NCBI GenBank assembly: GCA_017432565.1
Contig: JAFRIW010000002.1
Span: 1 to 61,542 of the forward strand
Direction: 5' to 3'
Length of the DNA: 61,542 bases
Source of the DNA: Lachnospiraceae bacterium
Lineage (GTDB): Bacteria; Bacillota; Clostridia; Lachnospirales; Lachnospiraceae
The notes beneath the pieces were generated by a model. That model worked only from the letters and a program-made list of their open reading frames with translations. It did not search any database and was not told where the DNA came from. This document shows, in pieces, positions 53,963-61,542 of this stretch (position 1 is its first letter; each line of letters begins with the position of its first letter). Position numbers and translations under genes: made by a program.

Positions 53963-56900
53963 TTATCTGAAATACTTCACACCGCTCTCGAACACATGCA
54001 TATCCTGCTCGCCGACAATGTTCATGGCGATGTGGTCGCCGCGGCGCTCAATGTGCGCCATCTTGCCGAAGATGCGGCCGTCCGGGGAGGTGATGCCTTC
54101 AATCGCGCTGAAGGAGCCGTTGATATTCCAGGTCTCGTCCATGGAAATGCCGCCCTCAGGATCACAGTACTGGGTCGCGACCTGTCCGTTCTCAAAGAGC
54201 CTGTCGATCCATTCCTTCGGTGCGACAAAGCGGCCTTCTCCGTGGGAAGCCGGCGTGACGTACACACCGCCCAGATCCGCTTCCGCAAGCCACGGTGAGC
54301 GGTTGCTCACGACCTTGGTGTAGACCATGGTCGAAATATGCCGGCCGACGGTGTTGAAGGTCAGGGTCGGCGAATTCTCGTCCTGGCCGGTGATCTTTCC
54401 GCCCGGCACAAGGCCGAGCTTAATCAGCGCCTGGAAGCCGTTGCAGATACCGAGTGCAAGACCGTCGCGGTTCTCCAGAAGGTCGGTGACCGCCTCGCGG
54501 ATGGCCTCGTTGCGGAAGGCCGTCGCGAAGAATTTGGCCGAGCCGTCCGGCTCGTCACCGCCGGAGAAGCCGCCCGGGAACATGATGATCTGCGCATTGC
54601 GGATCGACTGTTCAAAAATATGCACGGACTCGCGGATATCCTCCGCGCTCAGGTTCGTGAACACCTTCGTGACTGTCTTTGCGCCGGCCGCCTCAAAGGC
54701 TGCCGCGGAATCATACTCACAGTTCGTGCCGGGGAAGACCGGGATAAACACAGTCGGCTGTGCGATCTTGTGCGAGCAGATATAAATGTCTTTGCCGTGC
54801 TCCTTCATGTCGTAAAGGCCGGTCGCAACTTCCGCCGTATTGTCGGTTCCCTTTGTCGGGAAGACCTTCTCCAGCGGCTTCGACCACGCGCGGATCGCCT
54901 CTTCGATCGGCACTTCCTGTCCTCTGTAGGAGAACACGGCGCCGTCCGCGTCGCCTGCGCGCTCGGAAGCCCAGGTCACCACACCGATGCGGCGATAGTT
55001 GTCGATCTCCAGCTCTTCGAGCAGGTTGGCCTGTCCCCGCTTCATCTCGAGGACCAGGTCGCCGATGCCGTTTTCAAAAAGCTCACGCAGGTCAAGCTCG
55101 TCATCGAAGCGCACGCCAAACCGGTTGCCGAAGGCCATCTGTGCGACGGCAGGGGCGATGCCGTAGGAGTCCACCGCATAAGCGGCTGCCACGGCGCCGG
55201 CGCGCATAAGCTGCGTCACTTTCTCATAGAGTTCCAGAACATCCGCATAATTCGGGATGTCGTACTCGTCTTTGTCGATCCAGACCTGCATCAGGATATC
55301 GCCCTCTTCCTTCAGCTCGGGCGTGATCACGTCATCCTGAGAGGCGACGTCCACCGCAAAGGAAACCAGGGTCGGCGGGACATCAATGTCGTTGAAGGAA
55401 CCGGACATGGAGTCCTTGCCGCCGATACTCGCGATCTCATAACCGATCTGTGCGTCGTATGCGCCCAGCAGTGCGGCAAAAGGCTGGCTCCAGCGCTTCG
55501 GATCCTTCGACATTCTGCGGAAGTACTCCTGGAAGGTGAAATGCAGGTTTTTATAATCACCGCCGGCGGCGACGATTTTCGCGATGGACTGTGTCACCGC
55601 GTAGACCGCGCCGTGGTAAGGGCTCCAGTCGGACAGATACGGATCAAAGCCGTAGCTCATCATGGTGACGGCGTCTGTCTTTCCGCCCAGAACCGGAAGC
55701 TTGGCGATCATGGTCTGCGTCTTGGAAAGCTGATACTTTCCGCCGTAAGGCATGTCTACCGTGCCCGCACCGATGGAGGAGTCAAACATCTCCACCAGGC
55801 CCTTCTGCGAGCAGACGTTCAGATCCTGCAGGGATGCGAGGAACGCATCGCGGAAGAACTCGGCTTCCGCCTGATCCTCATCCTCTTTCTCGGCGTCCTC
55901 GGCGGTCTCCTCCGCCAGGGAAACCAGCGCGTCAACCTTCTGGGAGGCGAGCTTCTTGAAATAGTTGTCATCCACGGTCGGGACGTCCACTTCCACGTCC
56001 GTCTCCTGATGCGCGCCGTTGGTGTCGAGGAAGCTTCTCGCCAGATCGACGACGGCTTTGCCCCGCCACTTCAGGACCAGTCTCGGAGACTCAGTGACCA
56101 CTGCCACCTTCGTCGCCTCGAGGTTTTCTTCTTTTGCATAGGCAAGGAACTGTTCCGCGTCCTCCGGCGAAACCACGACAGCCATGCGCTCCTGGGATTC
56201 GGAGATCGCCAGCTCTGTTCCGTCAAGGCCTTCATACTTCTTCGGCACCAGATCCATGTTGACTTCCAGGCCTGCTGCCAGCTCGCCGATGGCGACGGAG
56301 ACGCCGCCCGCGCCGAAGTCGTTGCACTTCTTGATCAGTTTCGAGACTTCAGGACGTCTGAAGAGTCTCTGCAGTTTGCGCTCCGTGGGCGCATTGCCCT
56401 TCTGGACCTCCGCGCCGCAGGTCTCCAGCGAAGCGGTGTTGTGCGCTTTGGAAGAACCTGTTGCACCGCCGCAGCCGTCACGTCCCGTGCGCCCGCCGAG
56501 CAAAATAATGATGTCGCCGGGGTCCGAGGTCAGACGCATGACATTATCACGCGCCGCGGCGCCCATTACCGCGCCGATCTCCATTCTTTTGGCCACATAA
56601 TTCGGATGATAAAGCTCCTCGACCTTGCCGGTCGCAAGACCGATCTGATTGCCGTAGCTCGAATAGCCGGAGGCTGCGCTGCGCACCAGCTTCTTCTGGG
56701 GCAGCTTGCCCTTCATGGTCTGTGATACCGGCACCGTCGGATCGGCCGCACCGGTCACGCGCATCGCCTGATAGACATAGCCGCGTCCGGAAAGCGGGTC
56801 GCGGATCGCGCCGCCCAGACATGTCGCGGCGCCGCCGAAAGGTTCAATTTCAGTCGGGTGGTTGTGCGTCTCATTCTTGAAGAAGATCAGCCACTCTTCG

Positions 56901-57877
56901 GTCACCGGACCTCTTCCGTAATCGATCTCCACGGGCACGATAATCGAGCAGGCATTGATCTCATCGGACTCTTCCATGTCCGTCAGCTTGCCTTCGGCCT
57001 TGAGCTTGCGCATGCCCATCAGCGCCAGATCCATCAGGCACGGATATTTGTCGGGCCGGTCTCTGAACAGTTCCTCCCGCGTATCCAGATACATCTGGTA
57101 GGTGGTCTCAAGCGGCGTCCGGTAGAAACCGTCCTCGAAGGTCACGTTCTTCAGCTCCGTCGCAAACGTCGTGTGACGGCAGTGATCGGACCAGTAAGTG
57201 TCCAGCACGCGGATCTCCGTCATCGTGGGATCGCGGTGCTCGTCTTTGTTGAAATAGTCCTGGATAAACCGGAAATCGTCAAAAGTCATCGCGAGGCCGA
57301 GGCTGTCGTACAACTCCTTCAGAGGCGCCTCGCCCATCTTGCAGAAGCCGTCCAGCACTGCGACATCCGGCGCTTCCGGATAATCGGTCCGCAGCGTCTC
57401 GGGTTTCTTTAAGCCTGTCTCTCTGGAGTCCACCGGGTTAATGCAGTAGGCCTTGATCCGCTCCAGTTCTTCTTCCGAAATATCGCCGGTCAGCACATAA
57501 GTCTCGGCTGTCTGAATCACGGGCTGTTCGTTCTCATTGAGGAACTGCACGCACTGGACTGCGGAGTCCGCGCGCTGGTCAAACTGACCGGGCAGTGCCT
57601 CGACGGAGAAGGTCTGAACCGGACCCTCCTCGCCTTCCCGCAGCAGCGGGAATTCCTCGTAATAGATCACGTCGACCGGCGGCTCGGAAAACACGGTTCT
57701 GCACGCGGTCTCGAACACTTCGTCCGAGATGTTCTCCACATCGTAGCGGATCAGGATCCGGACATCGCGGACACCGGTCACGCCCAGGAAGGATATGATA
57801 TCCTCCTTCAGTCCTTTCGCGGCCACGGCGTACGGCGGCTTCTTCTCAACATAGATGCGTCTTACCTCAGTCTTCAT
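53963..57877 (-). CDS. purL: Phosphoribosylformylglycinamidine synthase (large, single-chain type)
   Basis: 1304 residues. Residues 1-200 form the PurS-like N-terminal part; the linker and two AIRS-like halves follow (TDYWSDHCRHTTF, NETHNHPTEIEPFGGAATCLGG, GGRTGRDGCGGATGSS, GIGGKDSMSG-like SIGGKDSMSGSF). The C-terminal 260 residues are the class I glutaminase domain: FIPVFPGTNCEYDS, FPGGFSGGDEP, the nucleophile Cys in LGICNGFQALI and the His/Glu region ASHGEGRF. Converts FGAR plus glutamine to FGAM in purine synthesis. Single-chain PurL rather than PurSLQ fits the clostridial long type. An acidic insert (about residues 665-685) is present. The SD of purL overlaps the stop of the upstream tetR. 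Confidence 0.97.
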   Translation of the reverse strand: MKTEVRRIYVEKKPPYAVAAKGLKEDIISFLGVTGVRDVRILIRYDVENISDEVFETACRTVFSEPPVDVIYYEEFPLLREGEEGPVQTFSVEALPGQFDQRADSAVQCVQFLNENEQPVIQTAETYVLTGDISEEELERIKAYCINPVDSRETGLKKPETLRTDYPEAPDVAVLDGFCKMGEAPLKELYDSLGLAMTFDDFRFIQDYFNKDEHRDPTMTEIRVLDTYWSDHCRHTTFATELKNVTFEDGFYRTPLETTYQMYLDTREELFRDRPDKYPCLMDLALMGMRKLKAEGKLTDMEESDEINACSIIVPVEIDYGRGPVTEEWLIFFKNETHNHPTEIEPFGGAATCLGGAIRDPLSGRGYVYQAMRVTGAADPTVPVSQTMKGKLPQKKLVRSAASGYSSYGNQIGLATGKVEELYHPNYVAKRMEIGAVMGAAARDNVMRLTSDPGDIIILLGGRTGRDGCGGATGSSKAHNTASLETCGAEVQKGNAPTERKLQRLFRRPEVSKLIKKCNDFGAGGVSVAIGELAAGLEVNMDLVPKKYEGLDGTELAISESQERMAVVVSPEDAEQFLAYAKEENLEATKVAVVTESPRLVLKWRGKAVVDLARSFLDTNGAHQETDVEVDVPTVDDNYFKKLASQKVDALVSLAEETAEDAEKEDEDQAEAEFFRDAFLASLQDLNVCSQKGLVEMFDSSIGAGTVDMPYGGKYQLSKTQTMIAKLPVLGGKTDAVTMMSYGFDPYLSDWSPYHGAVYAVTQSIAKIVAAGGDYKNLHFTFQEYFRRMSKDPKRWSQPFAALLGAYDAQIGYEIASIGGKDSMSGSFNDIDVPPTLVSFAVDVASQDDVITPELKEEGDILMQVWIDKDEYDIPNYADVLELYEKVTQLMRAGAVAAAYAVDSYGIAPAVAQMAFGNRFGVRFDDELDLRELFENGIGDLVLEMKRGQANLLEELEIDNYRRIGVVTWASERAGDADGAVFSYRGQEVPIEEAIRAWSKPLEKVFPTKGTDNTAEVATGLYDMKEHGKDIYICSHKIAQPTVFIPVFPGTNCEYDSAAAFEAAGAKTVTKVFTNLSAEDIRESVHIFEQSIRNAQIIMFPGGFSGGDEPDGSAKFFATAFRNEAIREAVTDLLENRDGLALGICNGFQALIKLGLVPGGKITGQDENSPTLTFNTVGRHISTMVYTKVVSNRSPWLAEADLGGVYVTPASHGEGRFVAPKEWIDRLFENGQVATQYCDPEGGISMDETWNINGSFSAIEGITSPDGRIFGKMAHIERRGDHIAMNIVGEQDMHVFESGVKYFR

Positions 57878-57886
57878 ATCTGTTTT

Positions 57887-58537
57887 TCACTCCTTAAGAT
57901 TGCTGACCAGAAGGTCGATCTCCCGGTCCATCTCCTGTTCCGTCATAATCCCTGCCATCCGGCGGACGCGGATCCCGTCCATCGTCATCCGGACTCTCGC
58001 CGCGGTCCCGGCTGTCTCACAGGGTGTGAATTCTCCTGTCTCCACGCCTCTTTGGATCAGCTCCTGCAGAAGCTCCGTATCCTGCCGGTCGATCTGTGCG
58101 GCGGCCTGAGCGCAGCGCAGACCGGCTTCCGTCTTCTGTCCGGCTCTGCTCTCGGCAAAACCATGCTCGATCACCGCGTACAACAGCGTGGGCCGCTCTC
58201 CGGCGCACCGCTGCGCCTCCTCGCGCAGGTACAATGTCAGATTATCCTTCGCGGAGATCTTCCGGGCGAGCACCCGCTCCGCGCGCTCTTTTTTCTGTGC
58301 CTCCGCCCCGAGGATATCCGCCAGGATCTCCTCGCAGGAAGCATAGTAAAGATACAGGCCTCCTCTGCTGATGCCGCAGGCCTGCGCGATCTCTTTCATT
58401 GTAACAGACGCAAAACCCCGCGCGGCAAAGACCTGCCGTGCGGTCGTTAAGATGAGAGCTTTCTTGTATTCCGCTTTCTTAGATTCAGCTTTGATACTTG
58501 CCTGCGTCGTCGCAGGTCCGGGTTCGTCAGGATTCAT
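57887..58537 (-). CDS. TetR-family regulator at the head of the purL operon
   Basis: 216 residues. Helix-turn-helix: ALILTTARQVFAARGFASVTMKEIAQACGISRGGLYLYYASCEEILADIL. The C-terminal half is a generic TetR ligand domain. It is the first gene of the purL-queH-argS transcript; purL begins 9 nt after its stop. The ATG at 58537 has no Shine-Dalgarno sequence, but a promoter (58545-58573) places the start at the ATG, so the message is probably leaderless. No other in-frame start with a ribosome site was seen. The target could be its own operon (inference). Confidence 0.85.
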   Translation of the reverse strand: MNPDEPGPATTQASIKAESKKAEYKKALILTTARQVFAARGFASVTMKEIAQACGISRGGLYLYYASCEEILADILGAEAQKKERAERVLARKISAKDNLTLYLREEAQRCAGERPTLLYAVIEHGFAESRAGQKTEAGLRCAQAAAQIDRQDTELLQELIQRGVETGEFTPCETAGTAARVRMTMDGIRVRRMAGIMTEQEMDREIDLLVSNLKE

Positions 58538-58544
58538 ATAATGG

Positions 58545-58573
58545 AGTATAGCAATAAGATTGAAAAAAGTACA
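58545..58573 (-). promoter_or_regulatory. Promoter of tetR-purL operon with start at the ATG
   Basis: Minus strand TGTACT (58573-58568), 17-nt spacer ending in TGC, then TATACT (58550-58545): an extended -10. Seven nucleotides separate it from the ATG, the same geometry as at rel. Confidence 0.6.
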
Positions 58574-58585
58574 GTGGGACAGGGG

Positions 58586-59113
58586 TCACTTCTTAAGTCC
58601 CTGCAGCAGTCCGATCAGCCCTTCCTCGCAGTCGGCCTTCCGGATTGCGATGCCCTGCCCCGCACTGGTCAGGATATAGAAGTTGGTCGGCGTCTCCAGG
58701 ACGCGGTGCAGCGAGTCGTAGCGCACGGCGGCGCGGCTGCCCGCGCCGGATCCGGCAGCTTCGGAGGTTCCTGCTCCGGCGCCGCGTCCGAGGGGCTCCG
58801 ACTCCATGTGATCGTCATAGAAATAGTAGCGGACTTTCCTGTTCTGCAGCTCCTTCGTGGCCTGCCAGGTTCGGATCGCCCTGCGTCTGGTGGAGAATCC
58901 AAGGAAAACATTGAACAGGATGGCGAGCGCGATCAGGTAGATTCCGATCCCGATGCGTCCCTGCACCATCCGGTAGATGCCAAGCACGATAATAATGCCT
59001 GTGCAGACCGGTATCATTATTCTGTTCATTCCGCTCGAACGGATCACAGCCTCATTGAACTTCAGATATTCTTCCTGTGTCATACAGGATTCAACTGTAT
59101 ATTTCGGTTCCAT
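58586..59113 (-). CDS. YcxB-like membrane protein
   Basis: 175 residues. Two membrane spans (about 32-47 IMIPVCTGIIIVLGIYRM and 52-72 IGIGIYLIALAILFNVFLGF) separate a short N-terminus (MTQEEYLKFNEAVI) from a cytoplasmic YcxB-like domain (VRYYFYDDHMESEP, VRYDSLHRVLETPTNFYILTSAGQGIAIRK). A Gly/Ala-rich insert (GAGAGTSEAAGSGAGS) breaks that domain. Function of the family is unknown. TATAAT at 59146-59151 gives a promoter with a weak -35. Confidence 0.78.
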   Translation of the reverse strand: MEPKYTVESCMTQEEYLKFNEAVIRSSGMNRIMIPVCTGIIIVLGIYRMVQGRIGIGIYLIALAILFNVFLGFSTRRRAIRTWQATKELQNRKVRYYFYDDHMESEPLGRGAGAGTSEAAGSGAGSRAAVRYDSLHRVLETPTNFYILTSAGQGIAIRKADCEEGLIGLLQGLKK

Positions 59114-59194
59114 CGTCCGCGCCTCCTGATTTTGCCTTTTGTGGCATTATACACTATCCGGCACCGGTTCTTCCACTGTTTCCGCAGGCCATGC

Positions 59195-59223
59195 TTTCAC
59201 GCCCCGGGATTGTTTGTTATAAT
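59195..59223 (+). promoter_or_regulatory. Promoter of the VanZ-like gene
   Basis: TTTCAC (59195-59200), 17-nt spacer ending TGT, perfect TATAAT (59218-59223), an extended -10. Start near 59230, about 32 nt before the ATG. Confidence 0.7.
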
Positions 59224-59261
59224 GGTTGCCTGTATATTTGAGACGAAGCACGGGAGAAGCA

Positions 59262-59807
59262 ATGAGCGGCCGGAAGAATCAGCAGGTCCCGCAGGGGCTG
59301 GACAATCGCATAAACTGGCGCAAAGCGGCGGGGACTGCCCTGACGTTTCTTCCTGCCGTGCTCCTGATGATCCTGATCTTCTGGCTCTCCGATCAGCCGG
59401 CTGTACAGAGCAGCAGGCAGAGCAGGCAGCTCAGCTACCGCATCGTGAGCGGCTTCAACCTGGTCTTTAGGCTCAAATGGACGCGGGCGAAGCTGATCGC
59501 GCTCTCGCTGCGCATGGAAAACGACCTGCGGATCGTCGCGCATTTTACGGAGTACTTCCTGCTGAGCCTTTTTCTTCTGCTTCCGTTTCGCCTGAAGCTG
59601 AAAAAAACCGGCAGGAATCTGTATCTCCCGCCGGTTCTGATCAGTATTGTCTATGCAATTACGGATGAAATCCATCAGCTCAGTGTCAAGGGCCGCGCCT
59701 TCGAAATCAAGGATCTTGTGATCGACAGCCTCGGGGCTGTGTGCGCCGCTTTGACGATATACCTGATCCTGCGTATGCGTGCCAGGCACCGTAATGTCCA
59801 AACATGA
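59262..59807 (+). CDS. VanZ-family membrane protein
   Basis: 181 residues from ATG 59262 (CACGGGAGAAGC before it). Spans at about 20-40 (TALTFLPAVLLMILIFWLSDQP), 90-108, 115-135 and 145-165. Conserved VanZ features: FWLSDQPAVQSS, ENDLRIVAHFTEYFLLSLFL and YAITDEIHQLSVKGRAFEIKDLVIDSLG. VanZ itself gives low-level teicoplanin resistance by an unknown mechanism; most homologues are uncharacterised envelope proteins. Converges with the DUF4160 gene. Confidence 0.9.
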   Translation: MSGRKNQQVPQGLDNRINWRKAAGTALTFLPAVLLMILIFWLSDQPAVQSSRQSRQLSYRIVSGFNLVFRLKWTRAKLIALSLRMENDLRIVAHFTEYFLLSLFLLLPFRLKLKKTGRNLYLPPVLISIVYAITDEIHQLSVKGRAFEIKDLVIDSLGAVCAALTIYLILRMRARHRNVQT

Positions 59808-59835
59808 ACGATGGGTTTCCTGATAATCTGATTAT

Positions 59836-60114
59836 TCAGCAATAATAAGTGACTGAACCAAAATATTGCTCCCATTGCTGGATTACTTCCGAACTTCTCG
59901 CTTCTATAATCCGCATGATGTTTCGAAGCGTCCGATCCGGTATTCGTGATTTATTATTACACAACAGGCATTTTCCACACTTTGTAATCCAGATTTTCGT
60001 GGTGTCAGGACCAGGTTTGCCCTCTGCAACATGTACATGAACCGGCTCAAGAGGGTCATTTTCATTCGCCCAGAAATATACCCAGTAAGATCCAATCTTA
60101 AAAACCTGAGGCAT
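59836..60114 (-). CDS. DUF4160-family protein
   Basis: 92 residues from ATG 60114. The pattern MPQVFKIGSYWVYFWANENDPLEPVHVHVAEG is the DUF4160 signature, followed by a Lys/Asn-rich part and a C-terminal helix (RNIMRIIEARSSEVIQQWEQYFG). DUF4160 genes often sit next to a small partner gene in toxin-antitoxin-like pairs, but no activity is established. Its ribosome site (GGAGG) and start lie inside the 3' end of the upstream gene, a 17-nt overlap. Confidence 0.85.
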   Translation of the reverse strand: MPQVFKIGSYWVYFWANENDPLEPVHVHVAEGKPGPDTTKIWITKCGKCLLCNNKSRIPDRTLRNIMRIIEARSSEVIQQWEQYFGSVTYYC

Positions 60115-60370
60115 TTTCAAAACCTCCGTCTTTTGAAAATTCCATAATAAGATTGGCAGTTGACTCAAGAATTTCCATGAATTTTTCTATGTCACCGTCC
60201 GAAAAGCCATAAACATCTTCCCACTTATATCCCGGCAAGTAACATGTCGCATGATGAAAGCAGTCTTTCTCATCCGGTTTTTCAATATAAACCTTGACCG
60301 TTCCATCAGGTTTCATCTCGGAATGCACAATCTCCGTTTCATCATTCAGAGTCAGAAAAGGATACATCAT
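60098..60370 (-). CDS. Small protein paired with the DUF4160 gene
   Basis: 90 residues, beta-rich first half (MYPFLTLNDETEIVHSEMKPDGTVKVYIEKPDE) and a helical second half (SDGDIEKFMEILESTANLIMEFSKDGG). I do not recognise the family; the position is that of the DUF2442-like partner often seen with DUF4160, although the sequence differs. Overlaps the DUF4160 start by 17 nt, so they are translationally coupled. GGAGGGAAGAG precedes the ATG. The upstream CW_7 protein is 18 nt away on the same strand. Confidence 0.8.
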   Translation of the reverse strand: MMYPFLTLNDETEIVHSEMKPDGTVKVYIEKPDEKDCFHHATCYLPGYKWEDVYGFSDGDIEKFMEILESTANLIMEFSKDGGFENASGF

Positions 60371-60388
60371 GGACTCTTCCCTCCTGCA

Positions 60389-60808
60389 TTACTTCAGCAG
60401 CTCGTTGACCTTCTTCTGAATCACTTCCGGATCATAGCCGGCTGCCCTGAGCTTGTTGATGCGGTCCTGACCGTTGCCCCATTTGCCCTGAATGACTTCC
60501 TTCGCAATCGCAGTCAGATCTGCTGCGGGACCGCCCTTTAAGAGCTCGTTGACCTTCGCCTGGACAGCACTTGCGTCATAACCTGCTGCTGTCAGCTTGT
60601 TCACGCGATCCTGGCCGTTTCCCCACTTGCCCTGGATGACTTCCTTCGCAATGGCGGTCAGATCCGCCGCGGGTGCTGCTGCAGGTGCGGGAGTTGCCGC
60701 GGGTGCGGGCTGTGCCGCGGGCTGCGGAGCTGCCTGTGCGCTCTGCTTTGCCGCCTGCTGTGCTCTGATCTGACTCAGTTTCGTACGATTATTTACTAAA
60801 TCCGGCAT
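60389..60808 (-). CDS. Protein of two CW_7 (Cpl-7-type) cell-wall-binding repeats, no catalytic domain
   Basis: 139 residues. After a short helix (MPDLVNNRTKLSQIRAQQ) and an Ala/Pro linker come two near-identical repeats (about 48-90 and 95-139): LTAIAKEVIQGKWGNGQDR, (V/I)NKL(T/R)AAGYD and a closing KVNELLK. The GKWGNGQDR core with AAGYD is the CW_7 signature of the Cpl-7 phage lysozyme, which binds peptidoglycan. There is no signal peptide, membrane span or enzyme domain, unusual for a wall-binding module. The two copies are also nearly identical in DNA (60402-60500 and 60540-60640). GAAGGAGGGAACT precedes the ATG; -10 TATAAT at 60890-60895. Confidence 0.85.
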   Translation of the reverse strand: MPDLVNNRTKLSQIRAQQAAKQSAQAAPQPAAQPAPAATPAPAAAPAADLTAIAKEVIQGKWGNGQDRVNKLTAAGYDASAVQAKVNELLKGGPAADLTAIAKEVIQGKWGNGQDRINKLRAAGYDPEVIQKKVNELLK

Positions 60809-60889
60809 AGTTCCCTCCTTCTGCTTGGATACCCCTGTACACGACAGCCGCCCTGATGTATCCGGCCGCCTGCTTATATGTCAGTCTAT

Positions 60890-60895
60890 ATTATA
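60890..60895 (-). promoter_or_regulatory. -10 box upstream of the CW_7 gene
   Basis: Perfect minus-strand TATAAT; the -35 at 17 nt (TTCCGT) is poor. Start near 60883, with a leader of about 75 nt to the ATG at 60808. It lies just downstream of the stop of the gene cut by the right edge. Confidence 0.5.
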
Positions 60896-60910
60896 CTCCT
60901 TTTATCCTGT

Positions 60911-61542
60911 TTACGGAATGATCGTGACGTCGAAGACTTCCAGGGACGCGCCGGACTCTCCCCGGTTAGCCATCATCGTCAAATTGAACCTGGCTGCATT
61001 CTCCGGCGGTTTGAATGTCCACTCCACATATCCTTTCTTTCCGCCGGGTGCCGGCTTCTCTTCATTATTCTGTCCCTGAACCCTTGATGATACGAAGGTC
61101 ATCGTGCCGTTTTCGTTACTGAGAAGCTGGCTTCCGCACGACTCCCCGCCGGCATCGAAATAATTGACAACGATATTCAGCGACCCCTGCTCCAGTGACT
61201 CTGCTTTGATCGAGTAACTGTCACCTTTTCTGATGGTCGCACGGACGGTCCGGAGCATCCTGTTCTCTTCTTCTGAGAACTTGGACTTCTGGACGACCTT
61301 GTCCTCTGCCTGTGTGATCATAAGCCCGGTAACCTCAATGCGCAGCCGTGTTTCCGCGATGGCCAGCTCGTCCGTATAGCCTTTGGCCGCCGATGCTTCC
61401 GCCGCAGGGCCCAGACACGGCTCCTGGTCCTTTACGCCGAATGTTCCGATAACACTTTCCTGCAGGGTCAGCGTCACCTGTCCGATCTGCTCCTCCGTCA
61501 GTTTCTTCCCATCGGCTTTCAGGCCGGACATATCAAAGGTCC
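60911..61542 (-). CDS. C-terminal part of a protein of unknown function (5' end outside window)
   Basis: The frame is open to the right edge (TFDMSGLKADGKKLTEEQI is the first visible stretch), so the Met at 61531 is probably internal. About 210 residues: a helical region (EASAAKGYTDELAIAETRLRIEVTG), a charged segment, and a beta-rich C-terminal domain (YSIKAESLEQGSLNIVVNYFDAGGESCGSQLLSNENGTMTFVSSRVQG...GYVEWTFKPPENAARFNLTMMANRGESGASLEVFDVTII) that resembles a jelly-roll or carbohydrate-binding-like sandwich. No family is claimed. Confidence 0.7.
   Translation of the reverse strand, partial: TFDMSGLKADGKKLTEEQIGQVTLTLQESVIGTFGVKDQEPCLGPAAEASAAKGYTDELAIAETRLRIEVTGLMITQAEDKVVQKSKFSEEENRMLRTVRATIRKGDSYSIKAESLEQGSLNIVVNYFDAGGESCGSQLLSNENGTMTFVSSRVQGQNNEEKPAPGGKKGYVEWTFKPPENAARFNLTMMANRGESGASLEVFDVTIIP

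Overview
The window looks like a chromosomal segment of a moderately GC-rich gut Firmicute, most likely a Lachnospiraceae-type clostridium. The evidence is a CodY gene, a CIRCE element in front of groESL, HemZ-type radical SAM oxidase, a class III (Firmicute) fructose-1,6-bisphosphatase, a YerC-type TrpR relative, the long clostridial form of PurL, and strong AGGAGG-like ribosome binding sites. No rRNA, tRNA, CRISPR array or complete insertion sequence was recognised. Most genes lie on the minus strand.

Layout. 1-9165: a giant secreted surface protein (cut by the left edge) carrying a choice-of-anchor-A-like region and Spy0128-type isopeptide pilin domains, followed upstream by a coiled-coil protein/signal peptidase I operon that probably serves it. 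9266-12398: topA and codY. 12865-14633: two adjacent PD-(D/E)XK-type nuclease-like genes, followed by a 1.1 kb gene-free stretch with degenerate repeats. 15792-22595: a TetR regulator, hemZ, a metallo-beta-lactamase-fold hydrolase, rel (ppGpp) and a YczE-like membrane protein; a related family of about 64-75 bp repeats lies on both sides of the tetR/hemZ pair. 22745-26389: groEL, groES and the uracil permease uraA with an attenuator-like leader. 26694-33550: TetR, an LEA-like protein, and the guaB-glnS-mocR operon. 33675-37407: yerC-hom-lysC plus a membrane protein. 37729-41857: cspA and the fbp-yitT-hisA operon. 42015-43365: cobO-dapB.

43507-49151 is the most distinctive catabolic block: a cytoplasmic-looking Cys-type sulfatase, nagA, an anaerobic sulfatase-maturing enzyme and a GPH sugar symporter in one operon, consistent with using a sulfated amino sugar such as host mucin GlcNAc-6-sulfate. 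As written here the first two genes are damaged: the sulfatase has one in-frame TAG and nagA appears frameshifted near its start. 49335-53197 holds a small secreted repeat protein, a PatB/MalY lyase and argS; 53252-58537 is a tetR-purL-queH operon running into argS. 58586-61542 contains small membrane proteins, a DUF4160 gene overlapping a small partner, a signal-less protein made of two CW_7 wall-binding repeats, and a gene cut by the right edge.

Other features worth a look are two genes (rel and the purL-linked tetR) whose predicted promoters put the transcription start on the ATG, with no Shine-Dalgarno sequence, and a eukaryotic-type HisA far from any his operon. All assignments rest on reading the sequence; no database search was run.
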